Translations under genes and position numbers: made by a program
Notes under the pieces: model-generated
What the model saw: the letters and a program-made list of their open reading frames with translations, nothing else
What the model was told of the DNA's origin: nothing
The model's database searches: none
Shown: positions 11,024 through 19,747 of the stretch, piece after piece
How positions within the stretch are numbered: position 1 is the first letter of the stretch
Layout: each line of letters starts with the position of its first letter
NCBI RefSeq assembly: GCF_003611675.1
Contig: NZ_RAWA01000018.1
Coordinates: 1-57,272, forward strand
Direction of reading: 5' to 3'
Origin: Corallococcus sp. CA053C
GTDB lineage: Bacteria > Myxococcota > Myxococcia > Myxococcales > Myxococcaceae
Length of the DNA: 57,272 nucleotides

Positions 11024-11623
11024 TCAGAACGTGTACTTCACCCGGGGGAACACCGCGAACGACATGATGTTCGGCCCGATGATGTAGCGCCCGAGCAGGT
11101 CCGCGCCGACGGAGAAGTGGTCGAAGGAGGTGGCGTACTCCACGCCCACGCCCAGGCCCGCGTTGAACGCGTTGACGGAGCGGCCCGGGTCTCCCGCGTC
11201 GGGGTCCACCGGCGTGGGGTCCAACCGCGTGTAGCCCGCCGCCACCTTGGGCGTCAGGTAGAAGCGGTGGGCCAGCCTCACGTGGTACGCGGCCGTCAGG
11301 TCGCCAAAGGCCACGGTGAAGTTGTCCGACAGCGCGCAGACGTTGGAGTCCGGCAGGTAGCCCGCGAAGCAGTTCTGCGCGGAGGACCCCAGCGCGAAGT
11401 GCGCCCCCAGCGACAGCTGCTCCGTCAGGTCGTAGCCGATGCCCAGCTGCACGTACGACTGCGCGTTGGAGTAGTTGTTCTCACCGCCCACGGTGAAGAA
11501 CACCCCGAGGTCCGTCTCGGTGAAGAACCCCCGGCGCGGCTCGAAGGGCACGCCCTCCGGCGGCGTAGCCCCCAGGGCCGGCGTCCCCAGCGCGAGCGCG
11601 GCCAACAGCAGCGACTTCCTCAC
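11024..11623 (-). CDS. nfsH: Outer-membrane beta-barrel protein, last gene of the nfs-like locus
   Basis: A 199-residue protein with a GTG start at 11623 and a GGGAGGAG ribosome site. A signal peptide (RKSLLLAALALGTPALGA) is followed by alternating hydrophobic/aromatic strands (LGVFFTVGGENNY, SYVQLGIGYDLTEQLSLGAHF, VGVEYATSFDHFSVGADL) and a C-terminal strand ending in Phe (PRVKYTF), the usual barrel-assembly signal. It lies downstream of the FHA-TonB gene, where NfsH/GltH-type barrels are found, but a strong terminator separates the two, so it probably has its own promoter. The barrel is secure; the name nfsH rests on position and is uncertain. Confidence 0.62.
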   Translation of the reverse strand: MRKSLLLAALALGTPALGATPPEGVPFEPRRGFFTETDLGVFFTVGGENNYSNAQSYVQLGIGYDLTEQLSLGAHFALGSSAQNCFAGYLPDSNVCALSDNFTVAFGDLTAAYHVRLAHRFYLTPKVAAGYTRLDPTPVDPDAGDPGRSVNAFNAGLGVGVEYATSFDHFSVGADLLGRYIIGPNIMSFAVFPRVKYTF

Positions 11624-11715
11624 GACTCCTCCCGTCACGGTAGTCCTCTCGCTCCACTCGCACTCCCGGAGCGGCGCACGGACACTAGTGATGCCCGGCA
11701 CGAAACGGCAGCGGG

Positions 11716-11755
11716 GAAAAACGAAAATGGCGTGGACCGTTTTGTCCACGCCATT
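11716..11755 (-). terminator. Strong intrinsic terminator after the FHA-TonB gene
   Basis: A perfect 12-base inverted repeat pairs 11726-11737 with 11744-11755 around a 6-base loop. On the minus strand it is followed by TTTTCGTTTTT. It sits between the nfsG-like gene and the nfsH-like gene and should end transcription of the main operon. Confidence 0.9.
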
Positions 11756-11798
11756 GGGTCTTCCAGCCTACGAACCGACCGACGTCGGGGCCCTGCCG

Positions 11799-13889
11799 CT
11801 ACCCCTCACCGCCACCGTCCGCGCCAGAGGGCGAGAACAGCCAGGGATACGTCACGGACACCACACCGCCGCCCTTGGGCTCCGGGAACTTCCAGCGCCG
11901 GATGCGGGAGATCATGCAGTTCTCCGCGGGAGTGCTGCCCAGCGTCGTCTCCGACACGTTGGCGTCCGCCACCGCGCCCGCCGGGTCGATGGTGAAGGCC
12001 ACCGCGACCTTCCCCGCCAGCGACGGGTTCTTGTTCAGCTCCGACTCGTAGCAGTACTTGATCTCGTTCTGGTGCCGCCGGATGACCTTGGCGATGACGT
12101 CCTTGTCCAGGCCGCCCACCACCGTCGTCTTGCCGGGGATGACCTTGGTGACGGACTTGCCACGGCCGCCCAGGTCGATGCCGCCCGAGCCGCCCACGCC
12201 GCGTCCATTGCCCTGCGTGCCCAGGCCACCGATGCCCAGCGCCGTGCCGCCGCCGCCGTTGCCGGTGCCGCGTGAACCCAGGCCGCCCACGCCCTGCGCG
12301 TCACCCATGGCCGCGCCGCCCTTGAGGCCGCCCAGCGAGTTGTTGATGCCGGTGCCGATGCCGCCCGGACCGAACACGTCCGACGCGCCACCCTTCATGC
12401 CCTTGAGCGCACCGAGCAGGCCCACCTTGCCCACCACCTGGCGGTCCTTCTCCTTCTTGCTCTTGTCCACCACCGGCGTGCCCGGCTTCGAAGGCGCGGC
12501 CTCCGCGAGCTTCGCCTCCTCCTTGCCGAACTTGCCCTCTTCGTCCTTCGCCTTGGCGCCCTCTTCCACGCCGGAGAGCTGGAGCTTCTTCGCCTCCACC
12601 TTCTTCTCCGGGGCGATGAGGAACTTCGCCACGCGCTGCTGGGACTCGAAGACGTCGTCCGCGGACTTCGTCTCCGTGTGCGGCGTGAGCAGCAGCGCGG
12701 TGACGAACGCGGCCGACGCCAGGATGCAGATGGCGGCGATCTTGAAATAGCTGAAGTCGCGGTCGGCCAGCGAGGTGGCCAGGATGACCGGCGACGGCTT
12801 CACGTAGCGCATCACGAACGACACGGTGCCCAGCGACACCTCCGCGCGGTCGTGCAGGCCCAGGTTGAACAGCTGCTCCTGCTCCGGGGCGGCCTGGTTG
12901 AGCTGTCCCGCGGCGCGCAGCGCGTCCTTGGTGCGCACGTCACCCTTGTTGGTGACGAACACGCCGGAGCCCGCCGGAGCGCGCAGCTCCAGCTTGTCGC
13001 CCTTGCTCACCGCCAGCACGTGGCGTGCGCCGACCTGCGGCACGAACACGTGGAAGGCGTTCTTCTTGCCCTCGCCGATGGTGACCGGGGCGCCGTCCTT
13101 GAAGTGCTGGACCTCCAGCATCTGGTCGCCCCAGAGCAGCGACACCTGGAGCACCTTCGCCTCGGGCGTGGGCTGCGCGTCCAGGGGCAGGGGCTCCTGC
13201 AGGTGCGGCAGGGGCTGCGGCTTCTTCGCCGCCACCACCGCCTGCGGGGTGGCCTTGCGCACCATCGCCGGAGGGGCCTCGAACACGGGCGTGGGTGCCG
13301 CCGTGTGCGCCGTGGCCAGCTGCGCGCCCATCCCGCCCGTCGGCGCGGAACGCGGCGTGCTCACCGTGCCCACGACGTTGGAGGGTGCCGCCGCCTGCAC
13401 CGGAGGCCGGGGCGGCGCGACGTCGCGCCGGGCCTGGACCTGGACCTGGACCTGGGCCTGGGGGCCCACCGGAGCCTGCTGCGCCGGGTGCATCGCCGGA
13501 CGCTGCGGGGGCAGTTGCTGGAACACCCCGGGCTTCGCCACCGCCGCGCCCGCCGGAGCCACCGGCCGGGGCGTGTCACCGAAGAGCACCTCCACCCGCG
13601 AGGTCCCCACCGTCAACACGTCACCCGGCTTGAGCGCCGTGGGAATGACGAGCCGCTGCCCTGAGACCTGGGTGCCGCCTTCGCTGCCCAGGTCGATGGC
13701 CGTCACGGAGCCATCGTTGTCCACCTTCAGCATCACATGGAGATTGGAGACCCGCGGGTCCTGAATCTTCACCGCCGCTTGGGCGCCCGACCCCACGATG
13801 ACACTTTCCGCCTCCGACACGGTCTCCTGGATGGAGCCATCGGGGGTGGTGATCCGAAGCGTCAAACCGTTTTTTCTCGCCGCCGCCAT
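11799..13889 (-). CDS. nfsG: FHA-TM-TonB protein of AgmX/PglI family (NfsG/GltG-like)
   Basis: A 696-residue inner-membrane protein. Residues ~10-105 are an FHA phosphopeptide-binding domain (VIVGSGAQAAVKI, RVSNLHVML, GGTQVSGQRL). A Pro/Gln/Ala linker follows, then a second, degenerate FHA-like segment at ~247-362. One membrane helix lies at ~382-402. The periplasmic part is charged, then Gly-rich, and ends in an AgmX/PglI-type TonB C-terminal domain (IRRHQNEIKYCYESELNKN, then ISRIRRWKFPEP). In Myxococcus such proteins (GltG, NfsG) link the cytoplasmic/inner-membrane motor to outer-membrane parts. The surrounding eight-gene order favours the Nfs version. A CTGGAC microsatellite near 13437-13455 encodes the QVQVQVQ run. 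Confidence 0.8.
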   Translation of the reverse strand: MAAARKNGLTLRITTPDGSIQETVSEAESVIVGSGAQAAVKIQDPRVSNLHVMLKVDNDGSVTAIDLGSEGGTQVSGQRLVIPTALKPGDVLTVGTSRVEVLFGDTPRPVAPAGAAVAKPGVFQQLPPQRPAMHPAQQAPVGPQAQVQVQVQARRDVAPPRPPVQAAAPSNVVGTVSTPRSAPTGGMGAQLATAHTAAPTPVFEAPPAMVRKATPQAVVAAKKPQPLPHLQEPLPLDAQPTPEAKVLQVSLLWGDQMLEVQHFKDGAPVTIGEGKKNAFHVFVPQVGARHVLAVSKGDKLELRAPAGSGVFVTNKGDVRTKDALRAAGQLNQAAPEQEQLFNLGLHDRAEVSLGTVSFVMRYVKPSPVILATSLADRDFSYFKIAAICILASAAFVTALLLTPHTETKSADDVFESQQRVAKFLIAPEKKVEAKKLQLSGVEEGAKAKDEEGKFGKEEAKLAEAAPSKPGTPVVDKSKKEKDRQVVGKVGLLGALKGMKGGASDVFGPGGIGTGINNSLGGLKGGAAMGDAQGVGGLGSRGTGNGGGGTALGIGGLGTQGNGRGVGGSGGIDLGGRGKSVTKVIPGKTTVVGGLDKDVIAKVIRRHQNEIKYCYESELNKNPSLAGKVAVAFTIDPAGAVADANVSETTLGSTPAENCMISRIRRWKFPEPKGGGVVSVTYPWLFSPSGADGGGEG

Positions 13890-13945
13890 GAAGTTCTTCC
13901 TTCTTCCCTTCCCGTCCCGAAAACGTTCAACGCCACCTGAGCCGT

Positions 13946-14230
13946 CTAAAGATTGTCCGCCGACTTCTGCAACTCCGGGTCGAAGTTCTCCCGGACCTTG
14001 ATGAGGCTTTGGAAGTCCGTCTTCTTGCGGTTGAGGACGTACGAACCTTCCGGCTTGGTCAGCTCGCCCTCGACCGCCACATCCGTGAAATCAATCACCG
14101 TCTTCTTGCGGTACACCGTGCGGTCCTCCTCCTGGATGACCTTCACCGAGTCCCTGCCGCTGTCCTGCGCCAGGGCCGGGCCCGCGCCCAGGAGCCCCAC
14201 CGTCACCACCGATGCCAGCAGTCGCTTCAT
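13946..14230 (-). CDS. nfsF: Small exported protein of the nfs/glt complex (NfsF/GltF-like)
   Basis: A 94-residue protein with a clear cleavable signal peptide (KRLLASVVTVGLLGAGPALA, cut before QDSG). The mature part is charged: VIDFTDVAVEGELTKPEGSY followed by VLNRKKTDFQSLIKVRENF. This kind of sequence is found in the small partner encoded next to FHA-TonB proteins in myxobacterial gliding and sporulation loci. The ATG at 14230 has a GGAG upstream. It is 56 bases before the FHA-TonB gene and 136 bases after the TPR lipoprotein gene. Its exact biochemical role is unknown; the name is from context. Confidence 0.68.
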   Translation of the reverse strand: MKRLLASVVTVGLLGAGPALAQDSGRDSVKVIQEEDRTVYRKKTVIDFTDVAVEGELTKPEGSYVLNRKKTDFQSLIKVRENFDPELQKSADNL

Positions 14231-14311
14231 GTTCCGCTCTCCATTGCAGGGCTCGCACCAACTCCAAGTCCCTGGATTCTAAGGGAGTCGCCCGGCCGGT
14301 TGCACCTGGGG

Positions 14312-14348
14312 GGCTGGAGGAGGGAAGAAACTTCTCAATCCTCCAGCC
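14312..14348 (-). other. Hairpin between nfsE-like and nfsF-like genes
   Basis: A perfect 10-base inverted repeat (GGCTGGAGGA at 14312-14321 with TCCTCCAGCC at 14339-14348) sits in the 136-base gap. On the minus strand no T-run follows, so it is not a classical terminator. It may slow RNA decay, allow processing, or attenuate expression of the downstream genes. Confidence 0.6.
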
Positions 14349-14366
14349 GGGGCGACTGTTGTTTCT

Positions 14367-15761
14367 TCAGGGCGCCCGGGTGGGCTCGGTAGCCGCCGGA
14401 GCAGCCTCGGTCGCCTCGGACGCGGGCGCCTCACCCGTGGCTCCCGACGGCGCCTGCTCGGGCGCGGACGTGTCCTGGGGCAGCTGGTTCATCACGGACG
14501 AGCCCGCCCCCCCGGTGGCGGCGGCGCCCTCCTTCTTGGGCTCGCCCTCCGCCTCCGCCGTGGCGGCGGCGGGTGCCGGCGCTGGCGGGTTCTTGAGCAT
14601 GTTCTGCAGGCCCTGCACCTTGGCGGTGATGAGCTGCTTGTCCTGCGCGGACGTGGCACCCAGCTCCTTGCAGCGATCAAGGAAGGCAATGGCCTTCTCG
14701 AAGCCCACGCGGTCGGACGCATACGCCCAGCCCGCGCCGCACACGGCCTCCGGTTGCTCCGAGTGACGCGCGAGCACCTTCTCGAACGCCTCGCCCGCGG
14801 CCAGGCCCTTCTTCGGATCCAGGCCCTTCTGGCCGTCCAGCGCGTAGGCCAGGTACAGCTGGCCGTCCACGCCTTCGGGGTCCAGCGACAGGGCCTTGGT
14901 GAAGGAGCGCTCGGCGCCCGCGTAGTCGCGGTAGGCGAGCGCCAGCGCGCCCAGGTTGAGGTGGCCGGCGGCGAAGTTGTCGTCCAGCGACACGGCCTTC
15001 TGGAACTGGGCGAGCGCGCGCGGGCGGTCGTCCATCTTGAGGTAGATCATCCCCAGCGTGTTGGGGATGGCGGGGTCCTTCTCCGCCACCTTGCGCGCGT
15101 TGATGATCAGCAGCTCCGCCAGGCGGTACTGGCCCCGGTCGTACGCCACCAGCGCCAGCGTCTTGTACGCCTCCGGGTTGTCCTTGCTGCGCGCGAGCAC
15201 GCGCCGCCCCGTGGCCTCCGCCTCGTCCAGCTTGCCCGCCAGCCGGTACGTCGCGGCCAGCCCGTTGAGCACGGGCTCGTCGTGTTCGTGGCCCGGCGTC
15301 TGGAGCGCCTTCGTGTAGAGCGCGATGGCCTCGTCCAGCTGGCCGTCATGCCGGTGCATCAGGCCCAGGTTCATCACCGACGGCGTGTGGGCGGGGTTGA
15401 GGAAGAGGACCTTCTCGTAGGCGGCGCGAGCGTCCGCCGGGCGGCCCTGCTTCTCCGCGATGACCCCCAGGTTGAACTGGGCGTTGAGCGCCTGGGGCTC
15501 CTTCGCGACCACCTGCTCGAAGCCCTTGCGCGCGGTGTCCAGGTCGCCGGCCTCGTAGGCCTTCAGCGCCTCCGCGAACAGGTTGTTGGCGTCCCCCTTC
15601 TCCGCCACGACGGGCGCGGGAGTGGTGGGCACCGTGGCCGCGGGCTTCTCCACCGCGTTCATCGCGACGGGCGTGGGCCGGGGGCCCGTGGCGCACGCCG
15701 TGGTGAAGGCGAAGGCGAAGGCCCCGGCCAGGAGCATGCGCTTGGTGCGAAACCCGTTCAT
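14367..15761 (-). CDS. nfsE: TPR-repeat outer-membrane lipoprotein (NfsE/GltE-like)
   Basis: A 464-residue protein with a lipoprotein signal peptide ending at the lipobox TTAC (acylated Cys in FTTACATGPRP). A Pro/Ala linker follows, then at least seven tetratricopeptide repeats (for example AYEAGDLDTARKGFEQVV and AQFNLGVIAEKQGRPADARA). The C-terminus is Ala/Pro/Glu-rich and disordered. The frame extends to a GTG at 15821 that overlaps the stop of the upstream gene (GTGA), which may be used for coupling. I chose the ATG at 15761 because it gives a normal signal-peptide length. By family knowledge, AglT/GltE and its sporulation paralogue NfsE are TPR lipoproteins of this complex. Confidence 0.8.
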   Translation of the reverse strand: MNGFRTKRMLLAGAFAFAFTTACATGPRPTPVAMNAVEKPAATVPTTPAPVVAEKGDANNLFAEALKAYEAGDLDTARKGFEQVVAKEPQALNAQFNLGVIAEKQGRPADARAAYEKVLFLNPAHTPSVMNLGLMHRHDGQLDEAIALYTKALQTPGHEHDEPVLNGLAATYRLAGKLDEAEATGRRVLARSKDNPEAYKTLALVAYDRGQYRLAELLIINARKVAEKDPAIPNTLGMIYLKMDDRPRALAQFQKAVSLDDNFAAGHLNLGALALAYRDYAGAERSFTKALSLDPEGVDGQLYLAYALDGQKGLDPKKGLAAGEAFEKVLARHSEQPEAVCGAGWAYASDRVGFEKAIAFLDRCKELGATSAQDKQLITAKVQGLQNMLKNPPAPAPAAATAEAEGEPKKEGAAATGGAGSSVMNQLPQDTSAPEQAPSGATGEAPASEATEAAPAATEPTRAP

Positions 15762-15817
15762 CTGCGTCGTCCCCATCCCCTTGAGCTGGCTGCTGATGTC
15801 GATGCTGTTCGTCGTCT

Positions 15818-18800
15818 TCACGGCTGCACCCCCTCGAGCAGGGCGGTGGGTTCGGACTTCGGACCCTCCGCGCCTTCCCGCGACGGGGCCGGCTTCGTGC
15901 CTTCCGGCTGCGCGGCGGGCTCGGCGGGCTTCGGTTCCGCGGAGGCGCTGATGGGGCCGTTGAGGTCCTTCAGCACACCAGCGGCGATGCGCGAATCACT
16001 GCTGCCCCGGTACGTCACCGGCCGCACCTGGGCGTAGGCGCCCGGACGGAAGCGGTTCAACTGGTCCTGCGCGGCCAGCGTCCACTCGCTGTAGATGCCC
16101 AGCTCGTAGGCCTTCTGGAGCCCCTTCTCCAGCGCCTCGCTGGACTTGTCCTCCAGGGGCAGCGCCAGCGTCTCCAGCTCGCCGCGGTACATGCTGAGCT
16201 GATCATCATCCAGGCCGGACGGATCCGGCGAGTCCATGATGTTGCGCGCGAAGTCCGCGTACGCCAGGCCGATGCGCGTCAGCGCCGCGATGCCCCACTC
16301 GCCGGAGCCCGTGGCGAGCACCGCCGCGTACTCCTTCTCCACGCGCTGCATCTCGCGCTGCTTCGCCGTCAGGTCGCGGCGGATGGTGGAGACGCGCGTG
16401 AACTTGATGTCCGTGAAGCGCTTCCACGTGGGCTCCAGCGCCAGGAAGCGCGCGTGGCCGTAGGCGTTGAGCACCACCGTGTCCTTGCGCACGCCTTCCG
16501 CCAGCTTGTTCCAGCCGCGCACCAGCTCGTCCTGCGCCTTCTCCTGGCCGCGCACGTCCTTCAGCTTCTGGTACGCGAGCAGCTCATGGTACCGGGCCAG
16601 GTACGGCTGGCCCGCGGCGGTGCGCGAGTCCCGGCCATACGTGTCCACGAAGCTGCTGAAGGCGCGGGCCGCGTCGCCCCACTTCTTCTCCTTCTCCCAG
16701 ACGAGCCCGATGGAGAACGCCACCTGGGGCACGTCCTTGCGGTCCTTGAAGCGCGTCAGGTAGCTGTTCCACGCGGTGACGGCCTTCTGGGACTCGCCCA
16801 GGCCGTCGTACCAGACGCCCGCGTTGAAGAGGGCATCCGCCACCCACGCGCCCGCCTCGTCCACCAGCGCCTTGCGCTCGGCGGCCTGCTGCTCGCGCTT
16901 GGAGCCCGCGTCCTCGGCCGCGCCCGGGGCGTCGTCCTTCTTCGCCACCGCGCTGCCCTTGGCCTTCGTGTCCTTCTCCTTCTTCGCCTCGCGGGCCTTC
17001 ATCGCTGCGTCGTACTCGGCGACGAAGGACTCCGACATGGCGGCGGCCTTCTTGAACTCGGCCACCTTCTCGTAGAGGCCGGACAGCGTGTAGCGGGCCT
17101 TCAGCTCGAAGGCGCTGGTCGGGTACTCCTTGAGGACGCGCTCGCCGGCGGTGATGCCCTTGTCGACCTCGCCCGCCTCCTGCGCGATGATCATCGCGTA
17201 GGTGAGCGCGCGGTCCGCGTTCTCCGACCTGGGGAACTCCGTCACGAAGGACAGGAACGCCTCCGCGGCCTTCGCCGGGTTCTTCTCCTTCTTGTAGACG
17301 ACCTCGTCCACGTACTTGTACTGGCTGCCCTCCACCACGCGGGCCACGCGCGTGGCGAAGTCCGAGCCGGGCTTGGACAGCTTCGGGTTGCCCAGGAACT
17401 TGCGCGACAGCGTGTTGAGCTCGAGCCACTCCTCGCGGCTCTCCAGCACGTACATGGTCAGGTCCGCGGCGTCGCGCGAGCGGCGCTCCTCCGGGAACTT
17501 CTCGATGATCTCCCCGAAGCGGCGGGCCGCGTCCACGAAGTGCGCGCGGTCGTAGAGGATGACGGCGGCCTGGTAGCGCAGGTCGATCTCATCCTGGTTG
17601 CCCGGGTACAGGCCGTTGTACGTGTCGCATGCGGCGATCAGGCGCTCCTCGAACTTCGTGAGCGGCTGCTCCGCCTGCTCCTTGGCGTCGCGCTTGACGA
17701 GCTTCTGCTTGGCGACGTCGCCCTTGTCCTTCTTCTCGTCGACCTTCTGGCCGTCCTTCAGGTCGCTCTTGGCCAGCTGGCCGCGCTCAATCTTGACGAG
17801 CTTGTCGTACGCGAGCACCGCGTTGTACGAGGCGCTCTTGCGGTAGGCCTCGTTGGAGACCTCGCGCGCGGAGTCGCGGTCCGGGATCTTGAAGGCCACG
17901 ACGGCGTCGTACTCGGCGGCGGCGGCCTGCCACTCCTCCAGGGCCCAGAGGATTTCGGCGTAGAAGAAGCGGATGTTGAAGGCCGAGTCCGCGACGAACT
18001 CCGGGTTGTCGCTGGACGCGAACGCCTCCACGTACTGCTTGTAGATGTCGCGCGCGAGCCGGTAGGTCTCCACCTGGCGCGTCTTCTGCGCCTCCTGGTG
18101 GTACTCCGTGACCATCACGCGCATCGCCTCTTCGGTGACGCTGAAGGCGTTGCGCAGCACGCCCGCGTTGCCGGAGTTGGTGGTCCACCACTCGCCGCCC
18201 GGGCGGTAGAGGTCCACCATCCGCTTCATCTCCTTGCGGACCTGCTGGCGCTGACGCAGGCCCTCGTACGCGCGCACCACCGCCTGCTGGTACTCGGGCG
18301 CGTTCACGCCCATGGGCGAGTCGTCGATGAGGGTGCGGTACACCAGGATGGCGCTGTCGAAGTGGCCCGCGTCCACCAGGCCCGCGGCCGTCTTCGCGAG
18401 CAGCCGGCCCTGGCGCTTCGGCGGAGCCTTCTCCTTGAAGTAGGCGAGCGCCTCCTTGGGCTGATCCAGCTGCACGTAGAAGACGGTCAAGTCATTGAGC
18501 GCCTCCGTGCGCAGGTCGCCCAGCTCCTCGCCGCGCTGGCCCGCGTAGTCCACCACCTCGTGGAGCTTCTTGAGGCCCGCGTCCAGGTCGCCCGCGTTGA
18601 AGTCACACCAGGACAGCTTGTAGGTCGCGTAGGCGTAGATCTTCGGGACGCCGGAGTCGCGCGCCTTCTCGTAGTTCACCTTCGCGGGCGCGAGCTTGTT
18701 GTTCTCGAAGTAGTGGTTGCCCAGCTGGATGTACGCGTCCGGGACGAACTGCGACTTGGGGAAGTCGCGGATCAGCTCCTCGTAGCGCGCCACCGCGTCC

Positions 18801-19483
18801 TCGCGGCGGTTCAGCTCGTAGAGGTTGTAGCCCAGCGAGAAGAGCACCTCGTCGCGGGCCGGGTACTCCGGGTACTCGCGGAGGATGTCCTCGTAGATGC
18901 GCATCGTCTCGGCGCGGTAGCGCTCCGAGTCGCGGTGATCCTGCTCCGGCGCGGTGGCCTTCTCACCGCGCGCCTGGGCCGCGTCGTAGGCCTTCTCCGC
19001 CGCGAGGAACTTCTCCATCTCCAGTTGGTAGAGGTACTTGGACTTCTCCCAGTAGAGCTCCGACAGGCGGTACTGCATCTCCGCCTTCTGGGTGGACGTC
19101 TCCTGCAGCTTGGGGATGAGGCGCTTGAAGCCTTCAATGGCCTCGTCGCGCTTCTTGTCCGCGAGCGCGTCCTTCTTGGAGTCCGCGATGCGCGGCACGT
19201 CCGCGAACTTCGCCGAGGCAGGCTTCACCCGCGCCGGGCCCTTGCGCATGTCCTGGGGCGCCACGCCGGGAGGCAGCTCCGCCTTCTTCGCCTCCTCCTG
19301 CTTCTTGGCGTCCTCCTTCTTGAGAGCGGCGTCGCCCTTCTTGCCCGCGGCCTTCGCCGCCGAAGAGGACTTCTTCGTCGCCACCTTGCGCGGCGGTGCC
19401 GTCGGCTCCGCCGCCTCCCCCACCCCACCAGCCGCGAGCGCAACGCCCACCGCCAGTGCACCGAACCGAAGAACCACCTTCAT
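15818..19483 (-). CDS. nfsD: Large periplasmic TPR protein (NfsD/GltD-AgmU-like)
   Basis: A 1221-residue exported protein, nearly the length of Myxococcus AgmU/GltD (about 1,200 residues). It starts MKVVLRFGALAVGVALAAGG (ATG at 19483, AGGAG upstream) with a signal peptide. A Lys/Ala-rich low-complexity stretch covers ~30-95, and TPR-like helical repeats fill the rest (for example YEDILREYPEYPARDEVLFS, DAYIQLGNHYFENNKLAPAK and RRFGEIIEKFPEERRSRDA). A Lys-rich insertion near residues 830-880 (AKKEKDTKAKGSAVAKKDD) interrupts the repeats. The role inferred from the family is a periplasmic scaffold that connects inner- and outer-membrane parts. It is separated from the upstream TPR gene by 264 bases containing a long hairpin. 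Confidence 0.82.
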   Translation of the reverse strand: MKVVLRFGALAVGVALAAGGVGEAAEPTAPPRKVATKKSSSAAKAAGKKGDAALKKEDAKKQEEAKKAELPPGVAPQDMRKGPARVKPASAKFADVPRIADSKKDALADKKRDEAIEGFKRLIPKLQETSTQKAEMQYRLSELYWEKSKYLYQLEMEKFLAAEKAYDAAQARGEKATAPEQDHRDSERYRAETMRIYEDILREYPEYPARDEVLFSLGYNLYELNRREDAVARYEELIRDFPKSQFVPDAYIQLGNHYFENNKLAPAKVNYEKARDSGVPKIYAYATYKLSWCDFNAGDLDAGLKKLHEVVDYAGQRGEELGDLRTEALNDLTVFYVQLDQPKEALAYFKEKAPPKRQGRLLAKTAAGLVDAGHFDSAILVYRTLIDDSPMGVNAPEYQQAVVRAYEGLRQRQQVRKEMKRMVDLYRPGGEWWTTNSGNAGVLRNAFSVTEEAMRVMVTEYHQEAQKTRQVETYRLARDIYKQYVEAFASSDNPEFVADSAFNIRFFYAEILWALEEWQAAAAEYDAVVAFKIPDRDSAREVSNEAYRKSASYNAVLAYDKLVKIERGQLAKSDLKDGQKVDEKKDKGDVAKQKLVKRDAKEQAEQPLTKFEERLIAACDTYNGLYPGNQDEIDLRYQAAVILYDRAHFVDAARRFGEIIEKFPEERRSRDAADLTMYVLESREEWLELNTLSRKFLGNPKLSKPGSDFATRVARVVEGSQYKYVDEVVYKKEKNPAKAAEAFLSFVTEFPRSENADRALTYAMIIAQEAGEVDKGITAGERVLKEYPTSAFELKARYTLSGLYEKVAEFKKAAAMSESFVAEYDAAMKAREAKKEKDTKAKGSAVAKKDDAPGAAEDAGSKREQQAAERKALVDEAGAWVADALFNAGVWYDGLGESQKAVTAWNSYLTRFKDRKDVPQVAFSIGLVWEKEKKWGDAARAFSSFVDTYGRDSRTAAGQPYLARYHELLAYQKLKDVRGQEKAQDELVRGWNKLAEGVRKDTVVLNAYGHARFLALEPTWKRFTDIKFTRVSTIRRDLTAKQREMQRVEKEYAAVLATGSGEWGIAALTRIGLAYADFARNIMDSPDPSGLDDDQLSMYRGELETLALPLEDKSSEALEKGLQKAYELGIYSEWTLAAQDQLNRFRPGAYAQVRPVTYRGSSDSRIAAGVLKDLNGPISASAEPKPAEPAAQPEGTKPAPSREGAEGPKSEPTALLEGVQP

Positions 19484-19653
19484 GCGAGCTCCTGGAGAAC
19501 CGCGCCTCGCCAAAGTGGGCAAACTTCTGCCCAACCGGGAGGGACGACGGAAAGTAGACGCGGGTCCCCAGAATGAGAAGTGGCCCGGAACGTGCCTTGT
19601 GCCCTCGCGTACGCGATCACCCCGAGCGAACTTCCAGGACTCAACAACGTGAA

Positions 19654-19696
19654 GAGGCCCCTCCCCCGTGACGCACTGTCACGGACAAGGGGCCTC
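19654..19696 (-). other. Long two-part hairpin between nfsC-like and nfsD-like genes
   Basis: GAGGCCCCT (19654-19662) pairs with AGGGGCCTC (19688-19696), and inside it CCGTGAC (19666-19672) pairs with GTCACGG (19678-19684). It lies in a 264-base gap (19484-19747) that is otherwise without a gene. On the minus strand the 3' side is only mildly T-rich (TTCACGTTGTTGAG), so it could be a partial terminator, a processing site, or the end of an ABC transcript with a new promoter for D. Confidence 0.65.
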
Positions 19697-19747
19697 GGAA
19701 CACCGTGCTTGCTGGGCAGCCGGGTACGCCCCCGGCCTACGTCGCGC

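Noticed and set aside
16454-19576. Long open plus-strand frame opposite the large TPR gene (about 1,040 codons)
   Set aside because: It is Leu/Arg/Val/His-rich without domain structure; the opposite strand has a signal peptide and TPR repeats. High GC removes stops from antisense frames.
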